Shown here: positions 16,240 to 25,550 of the stretch, in pieces
Layout of the letters: the number at the start of each line of letters is the position of its first letter
Numbering within the stretch: position 1 is the first letter of the stretch
NCBI GenBank assembly: GCA_016720825.1
Contig: JADKJV010000010.1
Location: 122,715 to 186,714, forward strand
Length of the DNA stretch: 64,000 nucleotides
Reading direction: 5' to 3'
Source of the DNA: Chitinophagaceae bacterium
GTDB taxonomy: Bacteria; Bacteroidota; Bacteroidia; Chitinophagales; Chitinophagaceae
Notes under the pieces: generated by a model
The model's input: only the letters and a program-made list of their open reading frames with translations
Databases searched by the model: none
What the model was told of the DNA's origin: nothing
Made by a program: the position numbers and the translations under genes

Positions 16240-17796
16240 CTACTTACTCTGCATTTTAATCACCGGCACAATCATCTCTTCCAAACTCACACCACCATGC
16301 TGGAATGTATTCCGGTAATAGTTCACATAGTAATTATAGTTGTTGGGATAACAGAGGAAGCTGTCCTCTTTAGCGAAGATGAAAGATGAGTTGATGCTGG
16401 GAACGGGTAGTCCGGCTTCACGCGGATCGCGGAATGCCAAAACTTCGCGGGGTTCATAATTCAGGTTGCGGCCGTGTTTATAACGCAGGTTGGTGGTGGT
16501 TTGTTTATCACCCACCACTTTGTAAGGTGTTTTAACGCGGATGCTGCCGTGATCGGTAGCCAGCACCACTTTGATATTCTTATCTGCAATTTTTTTCAAT
16601 GCGGTGTGCAGGGGTGAATGTTCAAACCAGCTGGTAGTAATGCTTCGGTAACTCATTTCATCACCGGCCAGTTCTTTCAGCACTTCCATTTCCGTACGGG
16701 CATGACTGAGCATGTCCACAAAATTGTATACGATCACATTGATATCATTGTTGAGCAGGTTGTGGATATTATTTACCAGATCCAGACCGGCCTGGTTATT
16801 CACCACTTTGGTATACGATACACGCATATCACCATGGCCCAGTCTTTTCAGTTGGGCACGGAACAATTCTTCTTCATGCAGGTTTTTACCACCCTCTTCC
16901 TCATCATTTTTCCATTGTGCGGGGAATTGCTTTTCGATTTCTGCCGGCATCAGTCCGGAAAAAATAGCATTCCTGGCATATTGCGTGGCGGTGGGCAGGA
17001 TACTGTAAAAACTGTCTTCTTCCAGAATGCGGAAACTCTCTGCGAAAATCGGCTGGATGGATTTCCACTGGTCAAAGCGCAGGTTATCTATCAGTACAAA
17101 AAACAGCGGTGTACCTTTTTCTGCATGCGGCAGCACTTTGAATTTAAAAAGCGAATGGCTCATTACCGGCCCATCGGTGCTTTTGGGTGACACCCAGCTG
17201 GCGTAATTCCTGGAAACAAATTTGAAGAATTCAGTATTGGCTTCCCCTTTCTGGCTTTGCAGTACTTCCTGCATTTCCGGACTGTCGCTTTTCTGCATTT
17301 CCAGTTCCCAATACACCAGCTTTTTATAAATCTCCATCCACTCGTTGTAATCGGGATTGCTGTTCAGCGCCATGAAAAGATTGCGGAACTGCTGCTGGTA
17401 CAGCGTGGTTGTTTTTTCAGCAACGAGGCGTTTGTTGTCAATGATTTTTTTGAGACTGAGCCAGACCTGGTTGGGATTAACGGGCTTAATCAGGTAATCG
17501 CTGATCTGCGATCCGATAGCCTCATTCATCAGGTTCTCGGTTTCATTTTTTGTGATCAGCACCACGGGCAGCGACTGGTTCACTTCTTTGATCTTGGCCA
17601 GCGTTTCCAGTCCGGTAATACCGGGCATGCTTTCATCAATCAGCACTACGTCCACCTGGTTCTCCTTCACATAATCTATCGCATCAAAACCGTTGGTGAA
17701 AGTCTGAACCTCATACCCCTTGTTTTCAAGGAACAGTTTCTGTGACTGCAAGCTTTCGATCTCATCGTCCACCCAGATAATTTTTACCATTGCCAT
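16240..17796 (-). CDS. porX: PorX-like response regulator with PglZ domain
   Basis: PorX is the response regulator of the PorXY system that controls T9SS genes in Bacteroidota; its C-terminal PglZ domain belongs to the alkaline-phosphatase superfamily. The receiver domain (about 1-120) shows IIWVDDE and the phosphoacceptor in VVLIDESMPGITGLETL, then KPVNPNQVWLSL. The PglZ domain (about 200-515) has FVLIDNLRFDQW, TATQYARNAIFSGLMP, YNFVDMLSHAR and VVLATDHGSIRVKTP. Translation probably starts at the ATG at 17796 or 17790, because the upstream ATG at 17814 adds MTGIDT without family support. The partner sensor PorY is not adjacent. T9SS client genes occur later in the window. Confidence 0.92.
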   Translation of the reverse strand: MAMVKIIWVDDEIESLQSQKLFLENKGYEVQTFTNGFDAIDYVKENQVDVVLIDESMPGITGLETLAKIKEVNQSLPVVLITKNETENLMNEAIGSQISDYLIKPVNPNQVWLSLKKIIDNKRLVAEKTTTLYQQQFRNLFMALNSNPDYNEWMEIYKKLVYWELEMQKSDSPEMQEVLQSQKGEANTEFFKFVSRNYASWVSPKSTDGPVMSHSLFKFKVLPHAEKGTPLFFVLIDNLRFDQWKSIQPIFAESFRILEEDSFYSILPTATQYARNAIFSGLMPAEIEKQFPAQWKNDEEEGGKNLHEEELFRAQLKRLGHGDMRVSYTKVVNNQAGLDLVNNIHNLLNNDINVIVYNFVDMLSHARTEMEVLKELAGDEMSYRSITTSWFEHSPLHTALKKIADKNIKVVLATDHGSIRVKTPYKVVGDKQTTTNLRYKHGRNLNYEPREVLAFRDPREAGLPVPSINSSFIFAKEDSFLCYPNNYNYYVNYYRNTFQHGGVSLEEMIVPVIKMQSK

Positions 17797-17900
17797 CGTA
17801 TCAATGCCTGTCAACCGCCAGGCGGGTTTGATAAATTCCTCTGTAAGTTAGTCTGACTGACCCGAAACCTTCAAATTTAGCTTATTCAGCCCCGCATTTG

Positions 17901-17908
17901 TACTTTTG
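17901..17908 (+). promoter_or_regulatory. -7 promoter element of the HD-domain gene
   Basis: TACTTTTG at 17901-17908 matches TAnnTTTG exactly, 40 bp before the ATG at 17949. A TTTA about 22 bp upstream may serve as the -33 element. Confidence 0.6.
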
Positions 17909-17948
17909 CCGCCTGGCCTTTCCGGGTCTTTAACAAAAAAGCAACACT

Positions 17949-19163
17949 ATGGCACCTGTCCGCAAGATCATCAACGACCCGGTGTATGGTTTTATTACGA
18001 TTGATCACCCGCTGGTCCTTGAAATAATTTCCCATCCAGTTTACCAGCGGTTGCGTAATATCCACCAAATGGCATTTGCACACCTGGTTTATCCCGGTGC
18101 TGTACATACCCGGTTGCATCATTCGCTTGGCGCTTATCACCTGATGGGTATTGCACTGGCAGAACTGAAATCAAAGGGTGTGGAAATAACTGCCGAAGAA
18201 GAACTTGGTGCCAAACTGGCCATACTCCTGCATGATATGGGACATGGCCCTTTCTCCCATGCATTGGAACATGAACTCGTTCCCGGTCTTGAACATGAAA
18301 CGATTTCCCTGTTGCTGATGCAACGGATGAACAAACAGTTTGGCGGCAAACTGCAGACGGCGATTGACATCTTCAAAGGTGTCCATCCAAAAAAATTCCT
18401 GCATCAGTTAATTTCCGGACAACTGGATGTGGACCGTATGGATTACCTGAACCGTGACAGTTTTTTCACCGGTGTGGCTGAAGGTGTGATTGGTTATGAC
18501 CGGATCCTGAAAATGCTTACCGTACATGATGGCCAGCTGATGGTGGAAGAGAAAGCCATTTATTCTATAGAAAAATTCCTGGTATCCCGCCGACTGATGT
18601 ACTGGCAGGTGTACCTGCACAAAACGGTGCTGGGTGCTGAAAAGATGCTGGTGCGGATTATCCGGCGTGCAAGGGAACTGATTGTACAGGGACAGCCCGT
18701 TCTTTCTGTTTCCCCTGATCTTGATTTTTTCCTGCAGCTTGATAAAATCAGCACAGTTACTGAAGAACAGCTGGATGCTTTTTGCCGGCTGGATGATCAT
18801 GATGTAATGGCGACCATTAAAAGATGGATGAATCATCCTGACAGGATATTATCGGTACTGTGCCGTTCACTGGTGGAACGAAAATTGTTTAAAGTCAAAC
18901 TCCAGGGCGAGCCGTTTGACGAAAAATTGGTGGCGGAGCTCACCCGTGAAATTGCTGTTAAAATGGAAATCCGTGAGGAAGACTGCCGTTATTTTGTATT
19001 TACCGGGGAGGCTGTTAATACAACCTACAATCCCGGGGATGAAAGAATCAATATCCTTTTTAAAGATGGCCGGGTGAAAGATATTTCAGGTGTTGACAAT
19101 GCCCTGATCCACCACGACCTGAACAGGGAGGTTAAAAAATATTACATTTGTTATACCCGGTAA
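17949..19163 (+). CDS. HD-domain phosphohydrolase
   Basis: A 404-residue protein of the HD metal-dependent phosphohydrolase superfamily, close to dNTP triphosphohydrolase-like (SAMHD1-type) proteins. It opens KIINDPVYGFITIDHPLVLE, then HTRLHHSLGAYHLMGIAL and the HD motif LLHDMGHGPFSHALEH, followed by LDVDRMDYLNRDSFFTGV, which holds the distal Asp. These supply the metal ligands. Such proteins hydrolyse dGTP or other phosphate esters in the cytoplasm; the substrate here is unproven. It lies 52 bp upstream of lpxD on the same strand, a conserved order in many Bacteroidota by my recollection. Confidence 0.9.
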   Translation: MAPVRKIINDPVYGFITIDHPLVLEIISHPVYQRLRNIHQMAFAHLVYPGAVHTRLHHSLGAYHLMGIALAELKSKGVEITAEEELGAKLAILLHDMGHGPFSHALEHELVPGLEHETISLLLMQRMNKQFGGKLQTAIDIFKGVHPKKFLHQLISGQLDVDRMDYLNRDSFFTGVAEGVIGYDRILKMLTVHDGQLMVEEKAIYSIEKFLVSRRLMYWQVYLHKTVLGAEKMLVRIIRRARELIVQGQPVLSVSPDLDFFLQLDKISTVTEEQLDAFCRLDDHDVMATIKRWMNHPDRILSVLCRSLVERKLFKVKLQGEPFDEKLVAELTREIAVKMEIREEDCRYFVFTGEAVNTTYNPGDERINILFKDGRVKDISGVDNALIHHDLNREVKKYYICYTR

Positions 19164-19215
19164 GCAGCATTTAAGTTATCCAAATGGCCTGATTCCGGAA
19201 AACACCGCATATCCC

Positions 19216-20265
19216 ATGATATTCACCGCCGCACAAATCGCACAATTAATTAATGGCCGCACGGAAGGAAACGCTGACGCGGCTGTGAGTTCTTTTGGAA
19301 AAATAGAAGAAGCCAAAGCCGGGCAATTGAGTTTCCTGGCTAATCCCAAATATGAGGAATACCTCTATTCCACGCATGCTTCTGTGGTCATCATCAATGA
19401 TAATTTCGAATTAAAACAGGCGGTGAATCCCACGCTGATCCGTGTACCTGATGCCTATACTGCCTTTGCCACTTTACTGGCCAAATACCAGGAGATCATG
19501 CAGCAGCAGCTGAGCGGCATCCAGGAACCCAGTTATATTGCCAAATCTGCGAAACTGGGTGAGCAGGTATTCATCGGTGCGTTTACTTATATCGGTGAGA
19601 ATGTAGTGGTGGGAAATAACACCAAGATTTATCCCAACAGTTTTATTGGCGACAACTGCGTGATCGGCAACAACGGCGTGATCCATGCAGGTGTAAAAAT
19701 TTACCAGGGTTGTAAAGTAGGCGACCAGGTAACGATCCATGCCGGAACTGTAATCGGCAGTGATGGATTTGGTTTTGCGCCACAGGCCGATGGCAGTTTT
19801 ATCAAAGTACCCCAGATCGGAAATGTGGTGATAGAGGACCAGGTGGAGATTGGCGCCAATGCAACGATTGACCGTGCTACCATCGGATCCACTTTAATAA
19901 AAAAAGGAGCCAAACTGGATAACCTCATCCAGATTGCCCATAATGTTGAGATAGGCTACAGCACTGTTATTGCAGCCCAGGCCGGTATCAGCGGCAGCAC
20001 CAAAATTGGTAACGGGGTTATGATCGGCGGTCAGGCCGGTGTGGTGGGACATATCCAGGTGGCAGATGGCTCAAAGATCAATGCACAGGCCGGCCTCGGT
20101 AAATCACTCAAAACACCCAACACGGCGGTGACCGGTTCACCGGCATACGATTACAACCAGGCCATCCGCAGCCAGGCCATTGCCCGCAACCTGCCGGAAA
20201 TGGAAAAAAGAATCAAGGAGCTGGAGAGTTTGGTTAAACAATTACTGGCTGAAAGGATCTCCTAA
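19216..20265 (+). CDS. lpxD: UDP-3-O-acylglucosamine N-acyltransferase LpxD
   Basis: The third step of lipid A synthesis: N-acylation of UDP-3-O-acylglucosamine by acyl-ACP. In 349 residues the N-terminal uridine-binding domain (about 1-100) contains KAGQLSFLANPKYEEYLY. A left-handed beta-helix of hexapeptide repeats follows (about 105-310), with the catalytic His region LIQIAHNVEIGYSTVIAAQ and IHAGTVIGSDGFGFAP. The C-terminal helix ends ESLVKQLLAERIS. Full length. The next gene is lpxC-fabZ, so consecutive lipid A steps are together, although a repeat and a promoter-like element lie between them. Confidence 0.97.
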   Translation: MIFTAAQIAQLINGRTEGNADAAVSSFGKIEEAKAGQLSFLANPKYEEYLYSTHASVVIINDNFELKQAVNPTLIRVPDAYTAFATLLAKYQEIMQQQLSGIQEPSYIAKSAKLGEQVFIGAFTYIGENVVVGNNTKIYPNSFIGDNCVIGNNGVIHAGVKIYQGCKVGDQVTIHAGTVIGSDGFGFAPQADGSFIKVPQIGNVVIEDQVEIGANATIDRATIGSTLIKKGAKLDNLIQIAHNVEIGYSTVIAAQAGISGSTKIGNGVMIGGQAGVVGHIQVADGSKINAQAGLGKSLKTPNTAVTGSPAYDYNQAIRSQAIARNLPEMEKRIKELESLVKQLLAERIS

Positions 20266-20266
20266 G

Positions 20267-20330
20267 CCCCCCCTTCGACAAGCTCAGGGGGGCCTTCAAG
20301 ACAAGCTCAGGGGGGCCTTCGTTAAGCTCA
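20267..20330. repeat. TTCGACAAGCTCAGG direct repeats between lpxD and lpxC
   Basis: Three consecutive units of about 23-24 bp: CCTTCGACAAGCTCAGGGGGG, CCTTCAAGACAAGCTCAGGG and CCTTCGTTAAGCTCA. The first unit can fold by pairing CCCCCC with GGGGGG. The word TTCGACAAGCTCAGG and its complement are frequent dispersed intergenic repeats in many bacteria. An ORF across it (20180-20377) is only a by-product. Confidence 0.75.
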
Positions 20331-20341
20331 ATGTGGTTTAT

Positions 20342-20349
20342 TATCTTTG
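20342..20349 (+). promoter_or_regulatory. -7 promoter element of lpxC-fabZ
   Basis: TATCTTTG at 20342-20349 matches TAnnTTTG exactly. Transcription would begin near 20355, at or before the first in-frame ATG of the mature reading, so the ATG at 20385 is the more likely start. No good -33 element is visible. Confidence 0.6.
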
Positions 20350-20384
20350 CCGCTATGATTTCATCTTCAGAAAATAAGACTGCC

Positions 20385-21800
20385 ATGTCCGGACTGCAAT
20401 CACCAGCATTTAACCCGGATAAACAGCACACGCTAAAATCCCAGGTCAGTATTTCCGGGACCGGATTACACACGGGTGTGATGGCTGATTTAACCCTGAA
20501 ACCTGCCAATCCGGGATTCGGATTCCAGTTTCAACGGGTAGATCTGCCGGGTCAGCCTATTATCAAAGCCGACTGCGACCTGGTTACAGATGTAAGCCGG
20601 GGCACTACGCTCGAAAGCAATGGCGCAAAAGTGAGCACCGTTGAACATGTGCTGGCAGCACTGGTGGGCATGGGCGTTGATAACTGCCTGATTGAAATTA
20701 ACGGACCTGAAATGCCAATCATGGACGGCAGTTCACAGCCTTTTGTGGAACTGATTGAAGATGCCGGTCTCGTAGAACAGGATGCCGCCAAAGTCTGGTA
20801 CAGCATTGACGAAAACATTTTCCATTACGACGAAACCAAGCGTGTGGAAATGGTTGCCATGCCCGCGATGGAATACAATATCACCACGCTGATTGATTTT
20901 AATTCCCCCGTGCTGGGCACCCAGCATGCCGGATTAAAACAAATGCGTGATTTCAGGGAAGAGATCGCACCCTGCCGCACATTCTGCTTCCTGCATGAAC
21001 TGGAAATGCTGCTGGAACATAACCTGATCAAGGGCGGCGACATCAACAATGCCATCGTGATTGTTGACAAACCAGTAGATCAAAAAGAACTGGGCAGGCT
21101 GCAGAAGATTTTCAAAAAAGACAGGATTGAAGTAAAAAGCGAAGGCTACCTGAATAACCTGGAACTGCGTTTCCCCAATGAACCTGCACGGCATAAACTG
21201 CTGGATGTGGTAGGTGACCTGGCCCTTGTGGGTTATCCGATCAAAGCCAGGATCATTGCCAACCGTCCCGGCCATAGCAGCAATGTGGAGTTTGCCCGCA
21301 AGATCAAACAATACATCAAGAAGAATAAACATACCCGCGGCGTTCCGGTGTATAATCCCTCATTACCGCCGGTATATGACCAGCAGTATATTGAGAAGAA
21401 ACTCCCCCACCGTTTTCCGTTTGCACTCGTCGACAAAATCATTGAACTCAGCGATACCCATATCGTAGGGGTAAAAAACGTAACATTCAACGAATGGTTT
21501 TTCCAGGGTCATTTCCCCGGGAATCCTGTGATGCCCGGTGTGCTGCAGATTGAAGCCCTGGCACAATGCGGCGGCATTCTGGCAATCAACCTGAGCGGGG
21601 AAGGCCAGTATGACACGTATTTCCTCAAAATTGACAATTGCAAGTTCAAACAGATGGTACGCCCCGGCGATACGATGATCCTGAAAATGGAGCTTTCTGC
21701 GCCTATCAGGCGTGGTATCTGCGAGATGAAGGGAACGGTGTATGTGGGGAATAAGGTTTGTGCGGAGGGAGACCTTGTGGCGCAGATTGTCAAAAGATAG
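20385..21800 (+). CDS. lpxC: bifunctional LpxC / FabZ fusion
   Basis: A fusion typical of Bacteroidota. The N-terminal part (about 1-305) is LpxC, the zinc deacetylase that commits lipid A synthesis: HTLKSQVSISGTGLHTG, VSTVEHVLAALVGMGVDN, EMPIMDGSSQPFVELI and IANRPGHSSNVEFARKI. The C-terminal part (about 320-470) is FabZ, 3-hydroxyacyl-ACP dehydratase: LPHRFPFALVDKI and FFQGHFPGNPVMPGVLQIE, the catalytic His/Glu region. In-frame ATGs at 20331 and 20355 also exist; the -7 element at 20342-20349 excludes the first and makes the second leaderless, so 20385 is chosen. Cytoplasmic. Full length. Confidence 0.96.
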   Translation: MSGLQSPAFNPDKQHTLKSQVSISGTGLHTGVMADLTLKPANPGFGFQFQRVDLPGQPIIKADCDLVTDVSRGTTLESNGAKVSTVEHVLAALVGMGVDNCLIEINGPEMPIMDGSSQPFVELIEDAGLVEQDAAKVWYSIDENIFHYDETKRVEMVAMPAMEYNITTLIDFNSPVLGTQHAGLKQMRDFREEIAPCRTFCFLHELEMLLEHNLIKGGDINNAIVIVDKPVDQKELGRLQKIFKKDRIEVKSEGYLNNLELRFPNEPARHKLLDVVGDLALVGYPIKARIIANRPGHSSNVEFARKIKQYIKKNKHTRGVPVYNPSLPPVYDQQYIEKKLPHRFPFALVDKIIELSDTHIVGVKNVTFNEWFFQGHFPGNPVMPGVLQIEALAQCGGILAINLSGEGQYDTYFLKIDNCKFKQMVRPGDTMILKMELSAPIRRGICEMKGTVYVGNKVCAEGDLVAQIVKR

Positions 21801-21832
21801 ATATTAGCTGCTGGCCTTGTGGTTTACAGCTT

Positions 21833-21925
21833 TTTTACCACAAGGATCACAAAGGCAAAACAAAGGGCACAAAGGTCTCATCTTTGTGCCCTTTGTTTTG
21901 CCTTTGTGGACTTTGTGGTAAATTT
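21833..21925. repeat. dispersed ACCACAAAGG palindromic element, copy d
   Basis: Arms TTTTTTACCACAAGGATCAC and CCTTTGTGGACTTTGTGGT flank the nested stem GCAAAACAAAGGGCACAAAG with CTTTGTGCCCTTTGTTTTGC. It is the only copy lying between two genes on the same strand (lpxC-fabZ and gyrB), just after the lpxC-fabZ stop, and could terminate that transcript. Confidence 0.85.
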
Positions 21926-22000
21926 TTTGAAGTAAAATTTTTGAGATAAAATACTGTATAAATACCCCCCGGAAATACCTCAAAAACCCTGCTTATTCCG

Positions 22001-22008
22001 TAAATTTG
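22001..22008 (+). promoter_or_regulatory. -7 promoter element of gyrB
   Basis: TAAATTTG at 22001-22008 matches TAnnTTTG exactly, 46 bp before the ATG at 22054. No convincing -33 element was seen. Confidence 0.5.
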
Positions 22009-22053
22009 TCTATTCGGAAATTCACTAAAAAAAGACTGTTTTTTTAACCGATT

Positions 22054-24033
22054 ATGAGTACAGAAATCAACCCTGTTGCAGCTCCCGCAAATGCTGGCTA
22101 TGGTGCCGACAGTATCCAGGTTTTAGAAGGCCTTGAAGCCGTTCGTAAGCGTCCTGCGATGTATATCGGGGACATTGGTGTGAAAGGTTTGCACCACCTG
22201 GTGTATGAGGTGGTAGACAACTCCATTGACGAAGCCCTCGGCGGATATTGCAAAAACATTGGCGTTACTATTTATGAGGACAACTCAGTGTCTGTTGAAG
22301 ATGATGGACGCGGTATCCCAACCGGTATCAATACCAAAGAACAAAAATCAGCCCTTGAAATTGTAATGACCGTGCTGCATGCCGGTGGTAAGTTCGATAA
22401 AGACACTTACAAAGTTTCCGGTGGTCTGCATGGTGTGGGTGTAAGCTGCGTGAATGCATTGAGCAGCGACCTGCATGTAACTGTTCAGCGTGAAGGAAAA
22501 GTTTTCGAACAGCAATATAAAATCGGGGTGCCCCAGTATCCCGTGCGTGAAATTGGCGTGAGTGATAAAACAGGAACCAAAGTACGCTTCTGGCCCGATG
22601 CCAGTATTTTCATTACAACAACTTATAACAGGGATATCCTCGAAAGCCGCTTACGTGAATTATCCTACCTCAATAAGAAAGTAAGGATCATCCTGACTGA
22701 CCTTCGTGAAATCCATGAAGACGGTCAGCCTTTCACCAAAGAATTTTACAGCGAAGGAGGTATCGTTGAGTTTGTGGAAATGCTGGACCGCAATGCCGGC
22801 CGTACTGCACTGATCCCGAAAGTACTTTATGTGGAAGGTGTGGATGAGCAAACCAATGTAGCCGTGGATGTGGCATTGAATTACAACGATGCTTTTAATG
22901 AGCATATTTATTCCTACGTGAATAATATCAACACCATTGAAGGTGGTACGCACGTAGCCGGTTTCCGCCGCGCCCTCACCCGTGTGTTCAAAAGCTATGG
23001 TGACAAGAACGGTTTGTTTGAAAAAGCAAAGGTTGAAATTGAAGGTGATGATTTCCGCGAAGGATTAAGCGCCATCATTTCTGTAAAAGTCCCAGAACCG
23101 CAATTTGAAGGCCAGACCAAAACCAAACTGGGTAACAGTGAGGTATCAGGTGTTGTGGATAGTACAGTATCTAAAGTACTGGACGCTTATCTGGAAGAAA
23201 ATCCCAAAGACGCCAGGAATATCATCAATAAAGTGATCCTGGCTGCGCAGGCCCGCGCAGCAGCACGTAAAGCCCGCGAACTGGTACAACGTAAATCCGT
23301 GATGACTGGTGGCGGCCTGCCCGGTAAACTGGCTGACTGCTCTGACCGTGATCCTGAAAAATGTGAGTTGTTCCTGGTTGAGGGAGACTCTGCGGGTGGT
23401 ACGGCAAAACAGGGCCGCGACCGCAGCTACCAGGCTATCCTGCCACTCAGGGGTAAAATCCTGAACGTGGAAAAAGCGATGGAGCACAAGATTTACGACA
23501 ACGAGGAGATCCGCAATATGTTTACAGCCCTGGGTGTAAAAATCGGAACGGCCGATGACCCCAAGGCGCTGGACCTGTCTAAACTCCGTTATCACAAACT
23601 GATCATCATGACCGATGCCGACGTGGATGGATCCCACATCGCCACGCTGATCCTGACCTTTGTGTTCCGGTATATGACTGAACTGGTGGAACAGGGTTAT
23701 GTGTACATCGCCCAGCCCCCGCTTTACCTGGTGAAGAAAAGCAAGGATCAGGCTTATGCCTGGAATGAAGACCAGCGTAAACGCCTGGTGGAGAAATTCG
23801 GAGGCGGTAAAGAAGATTCAGTAAACGTACAGCGTTACAAAGGTTTGGGAGAAATGAACTCAGAACAGCTTTGGGACACTACCATGAACCCGGCTACCCG
23901 GACCCTTAAAAAGGTAACCATTGAAAGCGCCGCTGAAGCTGACCGTGTGTTCAGCATGCTGATGGGCGACGAAGTAGCCCCCAGAAGGGAGTTTATTGAG
24001 AGTCACGCCAAGTATGCCAAATTGGACGTTTAA
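22054..24033 (+). CDS. gyrB: DNA gyrase subunit B
   Basis: The ATPase and TOPRIM subunit of the type II topoisomerase that adds negative supercoils. In 659 residues the GHKL ATP site is seen in VYEVVDNSIDEALGG, VEDDGRGIPTGIN and KVSGGLHGVGVSCVNAL. The TOPRIM part is ELFLVEGDSAGGTAKQGRD and IIMTDADVDGSHIATLIL, and the C-terminal QRYKGLGEMNSEQLWDTTM is typical. The length is that of Bacteroidota GyrB. It has its own -7 element and a terminator just downstream, so it appears monocistronic. Confidence 0.98.
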   Translation: MSTEINPVAAPANAGYGADSIQVLEGLEAVRKRPAMYIGDIGVKGLHHLVYEVVDNSIDEALGGYCKNIGVTIYEDNSVSVEDDGRGIPTGINTKEQKSALEIVMTVLHAGGKFDKDTYKVSGGLHGVGVSCVNALSSDLHVTVQREGKVFEQQYKIGVPQYPVREIGVSDKTGTKVRFWPDASIFITTTYNRDILESRLRELSYLNKKVRIILTDLREIHEDGQPFTKEFYSEGGIVEFVEMLDRNAGRTALIPKVLYVEGVDEQTNVAVDVALNYNDAFNEHIYSYVNNINTIEGGTHVAGFRRALTRVFKSYGDKNGLFEKAKVEIEGDDFREGLSAIISVKVPEPQFEGQTKTKLGNSEVSGVVDSTVSKVLDAYLEENPKDARNIINKVILAAQARAAARKARELVQRKSVMTGGGLPGKLADCSDRDPEKCELFLVEGDSAGGTAKQGRDRSYQAILPLRGKILNVEKAMEHKIYDNEEIRNMFTALGVKIGTADDPKALDLSKLRYHKLIIMTDADVDGSHIATLILTFVFRYMTELVEQGYVYIAQPPLYLVKKSKDQAYAWNEDQRKRLVEKFGGGKEDSVNVQRYKGLGEMNSEQLWDTTMNPATRTLKKVTIESAAEADRVFSMLMGDEVAPRREFIESHAKYAKLDV

Positions 24034-24058
24034 TTTGTAAATGATTAATATACAGCGA

Positions 24059-24092
24059 GATAGCTCCGGGTTTCCGGGGCTATTTTCATTTT
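24059..24092 (+). terminator. terminator of gyrB
   Basis: ATAGCTCCGG and CCGGGGCTAT form a 10-bp stem with one mismatch around GTTT, followed by TTTTCATTTTAT. It lies about 25 bp past the gyrB stop. Confidence 0.75.
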
Positions 24093-24165
24093 ATAACCAA
24101 ATTTTCACCTGACCTCCCCCCTAAAAACCGTATTTTCATGGTTTACTAATCAAAAACATAAGACC

Positions 24166-24369
24166 ATGTCAGACGTAACATTAACAGCGTACAATGTGAA
24201 AACCAAAGAGAAAGGCGTTCCCGTGCTGAACGCAGTGATCAAGAAAACGGCGAAAGGCGCCTATATGGTGCAGGGTGATGACGGTAAAGGAAATAAACTC
24301 ACCACCCTCGTGAACGAGGCAAAGGCGCTGGCAGCTATCCAGGCCGGCGTAGCCAAGCAGGGCTGGTAA
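24166..24369 (+). CDS. small hypothetical protein (67 aa)
   Basis: Not recognised. A 67-residue soluble, Lys-rich protein: VTLTAYNVKTKEKGVPVLN, then KKTAKGAYMVQGDDGKGNK and a C-terminal Ala-rich helix ending AKQGW. The ATG at 24166 follows a purine-rich leader (ACATAAGACC), codon use matches its neighbours, and a terminator follows directly, so it looks like a real independent gene. The basic YMVQGDDGKGNKL segment resembles short nucleic-acid-binding or histone-like sequences only weakly; no function is assigned. Confidence 0.75.
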   Translation: MSDVTLTAYNVKTKEKGVPVLNAVIKKTAKGAYMVQGDDGKGNKLTTLVNEAKALAAIQAGVAKQGW

Positions 24370-24393
24370 GAGAATTAAATATTTGATTTGTAG

Positions 24394-24421
24394 CGCCGCC
24401 TCCCACCGGGAGGCGGTCTTA
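24394..24421 (+). terminator. terminator between convergent genes
   Basis: CCGCCTCCC and GGGAGGCGG form a perfect 9-bp stem around ACC, followed by TCTTATTT. It serves the small 67-aa gene and abuts the stop of the minus-strand T9SS protein. Confidence 0.85.
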
Positions 24422-24422
24422 T

Positions 24423-25439
24423 TTAGCGGAGGAGGACGAAGGTCCCTTTCTCATCCATGAATCTTTTGAGCACAAAATCATAGTACCGGGTGATATAAAC
24501 ATAAGCACCCACCGGCTGTGCTTTCCCCATGAAATATCCATCCCATCCTGCGGAAGGGCTGCGGGTTTCAAAAAGCTGTTCCCCGTTCCTGTTATAAATC
24601 GTGAGATAATATTCAGGCACCGGGCAAAAGCACGCAGCTTTAAACTGGTCATTTTTTCCATCCCGGTTAGGCGTGAATCCCGTCGGCGTCTGCACGCATT
24701 TATCATGGCATTCCACGGCCACTACCGTATCGCTGTGGTTGCCACATTGGTTTTCGGCATAGAGCCAATATTTGCCCCGCTGGCCGGCGAGCATGGAAGA
24801 TTCATGTGTACCATTACTCCAGTTGTAAATCGTTTGTTCAGCAGGGATCACCTGCAGCACGATCCCTTCCGTGTTACAGGGAATGATGAATGCATTCCCC
24901 AGTTCAAAAAATGGTTTGTCAATCACTTTGACCGTTAACATAGAGCGCGGGCTTTCACAACCCAGTATTGTTTGCGAAACCCAGTATTCAGTTCTTCCGG
25001 TATCGGTTGTTACTGGTACAGGCGCAATGGCCGAACCCGTTCCGCCTGTGGGAGCAGTATACCATAATAAGTTTTGTCCGGGTACCTGCAAGGGACCAGC
25101 CGGGCCTCTTTTGCATAGCAACTGGTCGTCTGTTACCGGTGCGAGTAAGAATGAATTAAACAACACTGTTACTGAATCGCGGACGGTGCAGTTACCATCA
25201 CTGATATCCAGCCAGTAAATGCCACTGAAAGGAATGTTGATAGCATTGGTGTTTTGCCCGGAAGACCAGGTCAGGTTCATACCGGTAACAGCCGGCGCCT
25301 GCAGCGTATAGTTTGCGGCAGCACAAACCATAATCGTATCAGCAGGGAAAAAATTGGCGGGAACCGTGCAGGGTGCCTGGGCGGTTAAGCGTACAGACAG
25401 CATACAGAGCCCTGCGGTGGCGGTGATCCATTTCAGCAT
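24423..25439 (-). CDS. secreted protein with gliding-type C-terminal domain (T9SS type B, CHU_C)
   Basis: A 338-residue exported protein. The signal peptide is WITATAGLCMLSVRLTAQ; the middle has repeated Ig-like/PKD-type strands with paired cysteines (for example ISDGNCTVRDSVTV and SQTILGCESPRSMLTV). The C-terminus is the gliding-motility-associated domain: PTGFTPNRDGKNDQFK, YYLTIYNRNGEQLFE, AGWDGYFMGKAQPVGAYVYI and KGTFVLLR. That domain directs type B T9SS secretion and cell-surface attachment. The function of the passenger part is unknown, possibly adhesion. It is 112 bp downstream of the end of the next minus-strand gene and may share its transcript. Confidence 0.9.
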   Translation of the reverse strand: MLKWITATAGLCMLSVRLTAQAPCTVPANFFPADTIMVCAAANYTLQAPAVTGMNLTWSSGQNTNAINIPFSGIYWLDISDGNCTVRDSVTVLFNSFLLAPVTDDQLLCKRGPAGPLQVPGQNLLWYTAPTGGTGSAIAPVPVTTDTGRTEYWVSQTILGCESPRSMLTVKVIDKPFFELGNAFIIPCNTEGIVLQVIPAEQTIYNWSNGTHESSMLAGQRGKYWLYAENQCGNHSDTVVAVECHDKCVQTPTGFTPNRDGKNDQFKAACFCPVPEYYLTIYNRNGEQLFETRSPSAGWDGYFMGKAQPVGAYVYITRYYDFVLKRFMDEKGTFVLLR

Positions 25440-25550
25440 ATTCGTTGGCCGGTGGTTTTTTCAGGATGGTGCGCTGGAATACTTGCAAGAATCCTACCAA
25501 TCGGGGAATTGGTTGATTTAAAAATAAAATGCAGGGAAAATACTAAGTGG

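Noticed and set aside
20180..20377. Small ORF across the lpxD end
   Set aside because: It overlaps lpxD out of frame and consists of the TTCGACAAGCTCAGG repeat.
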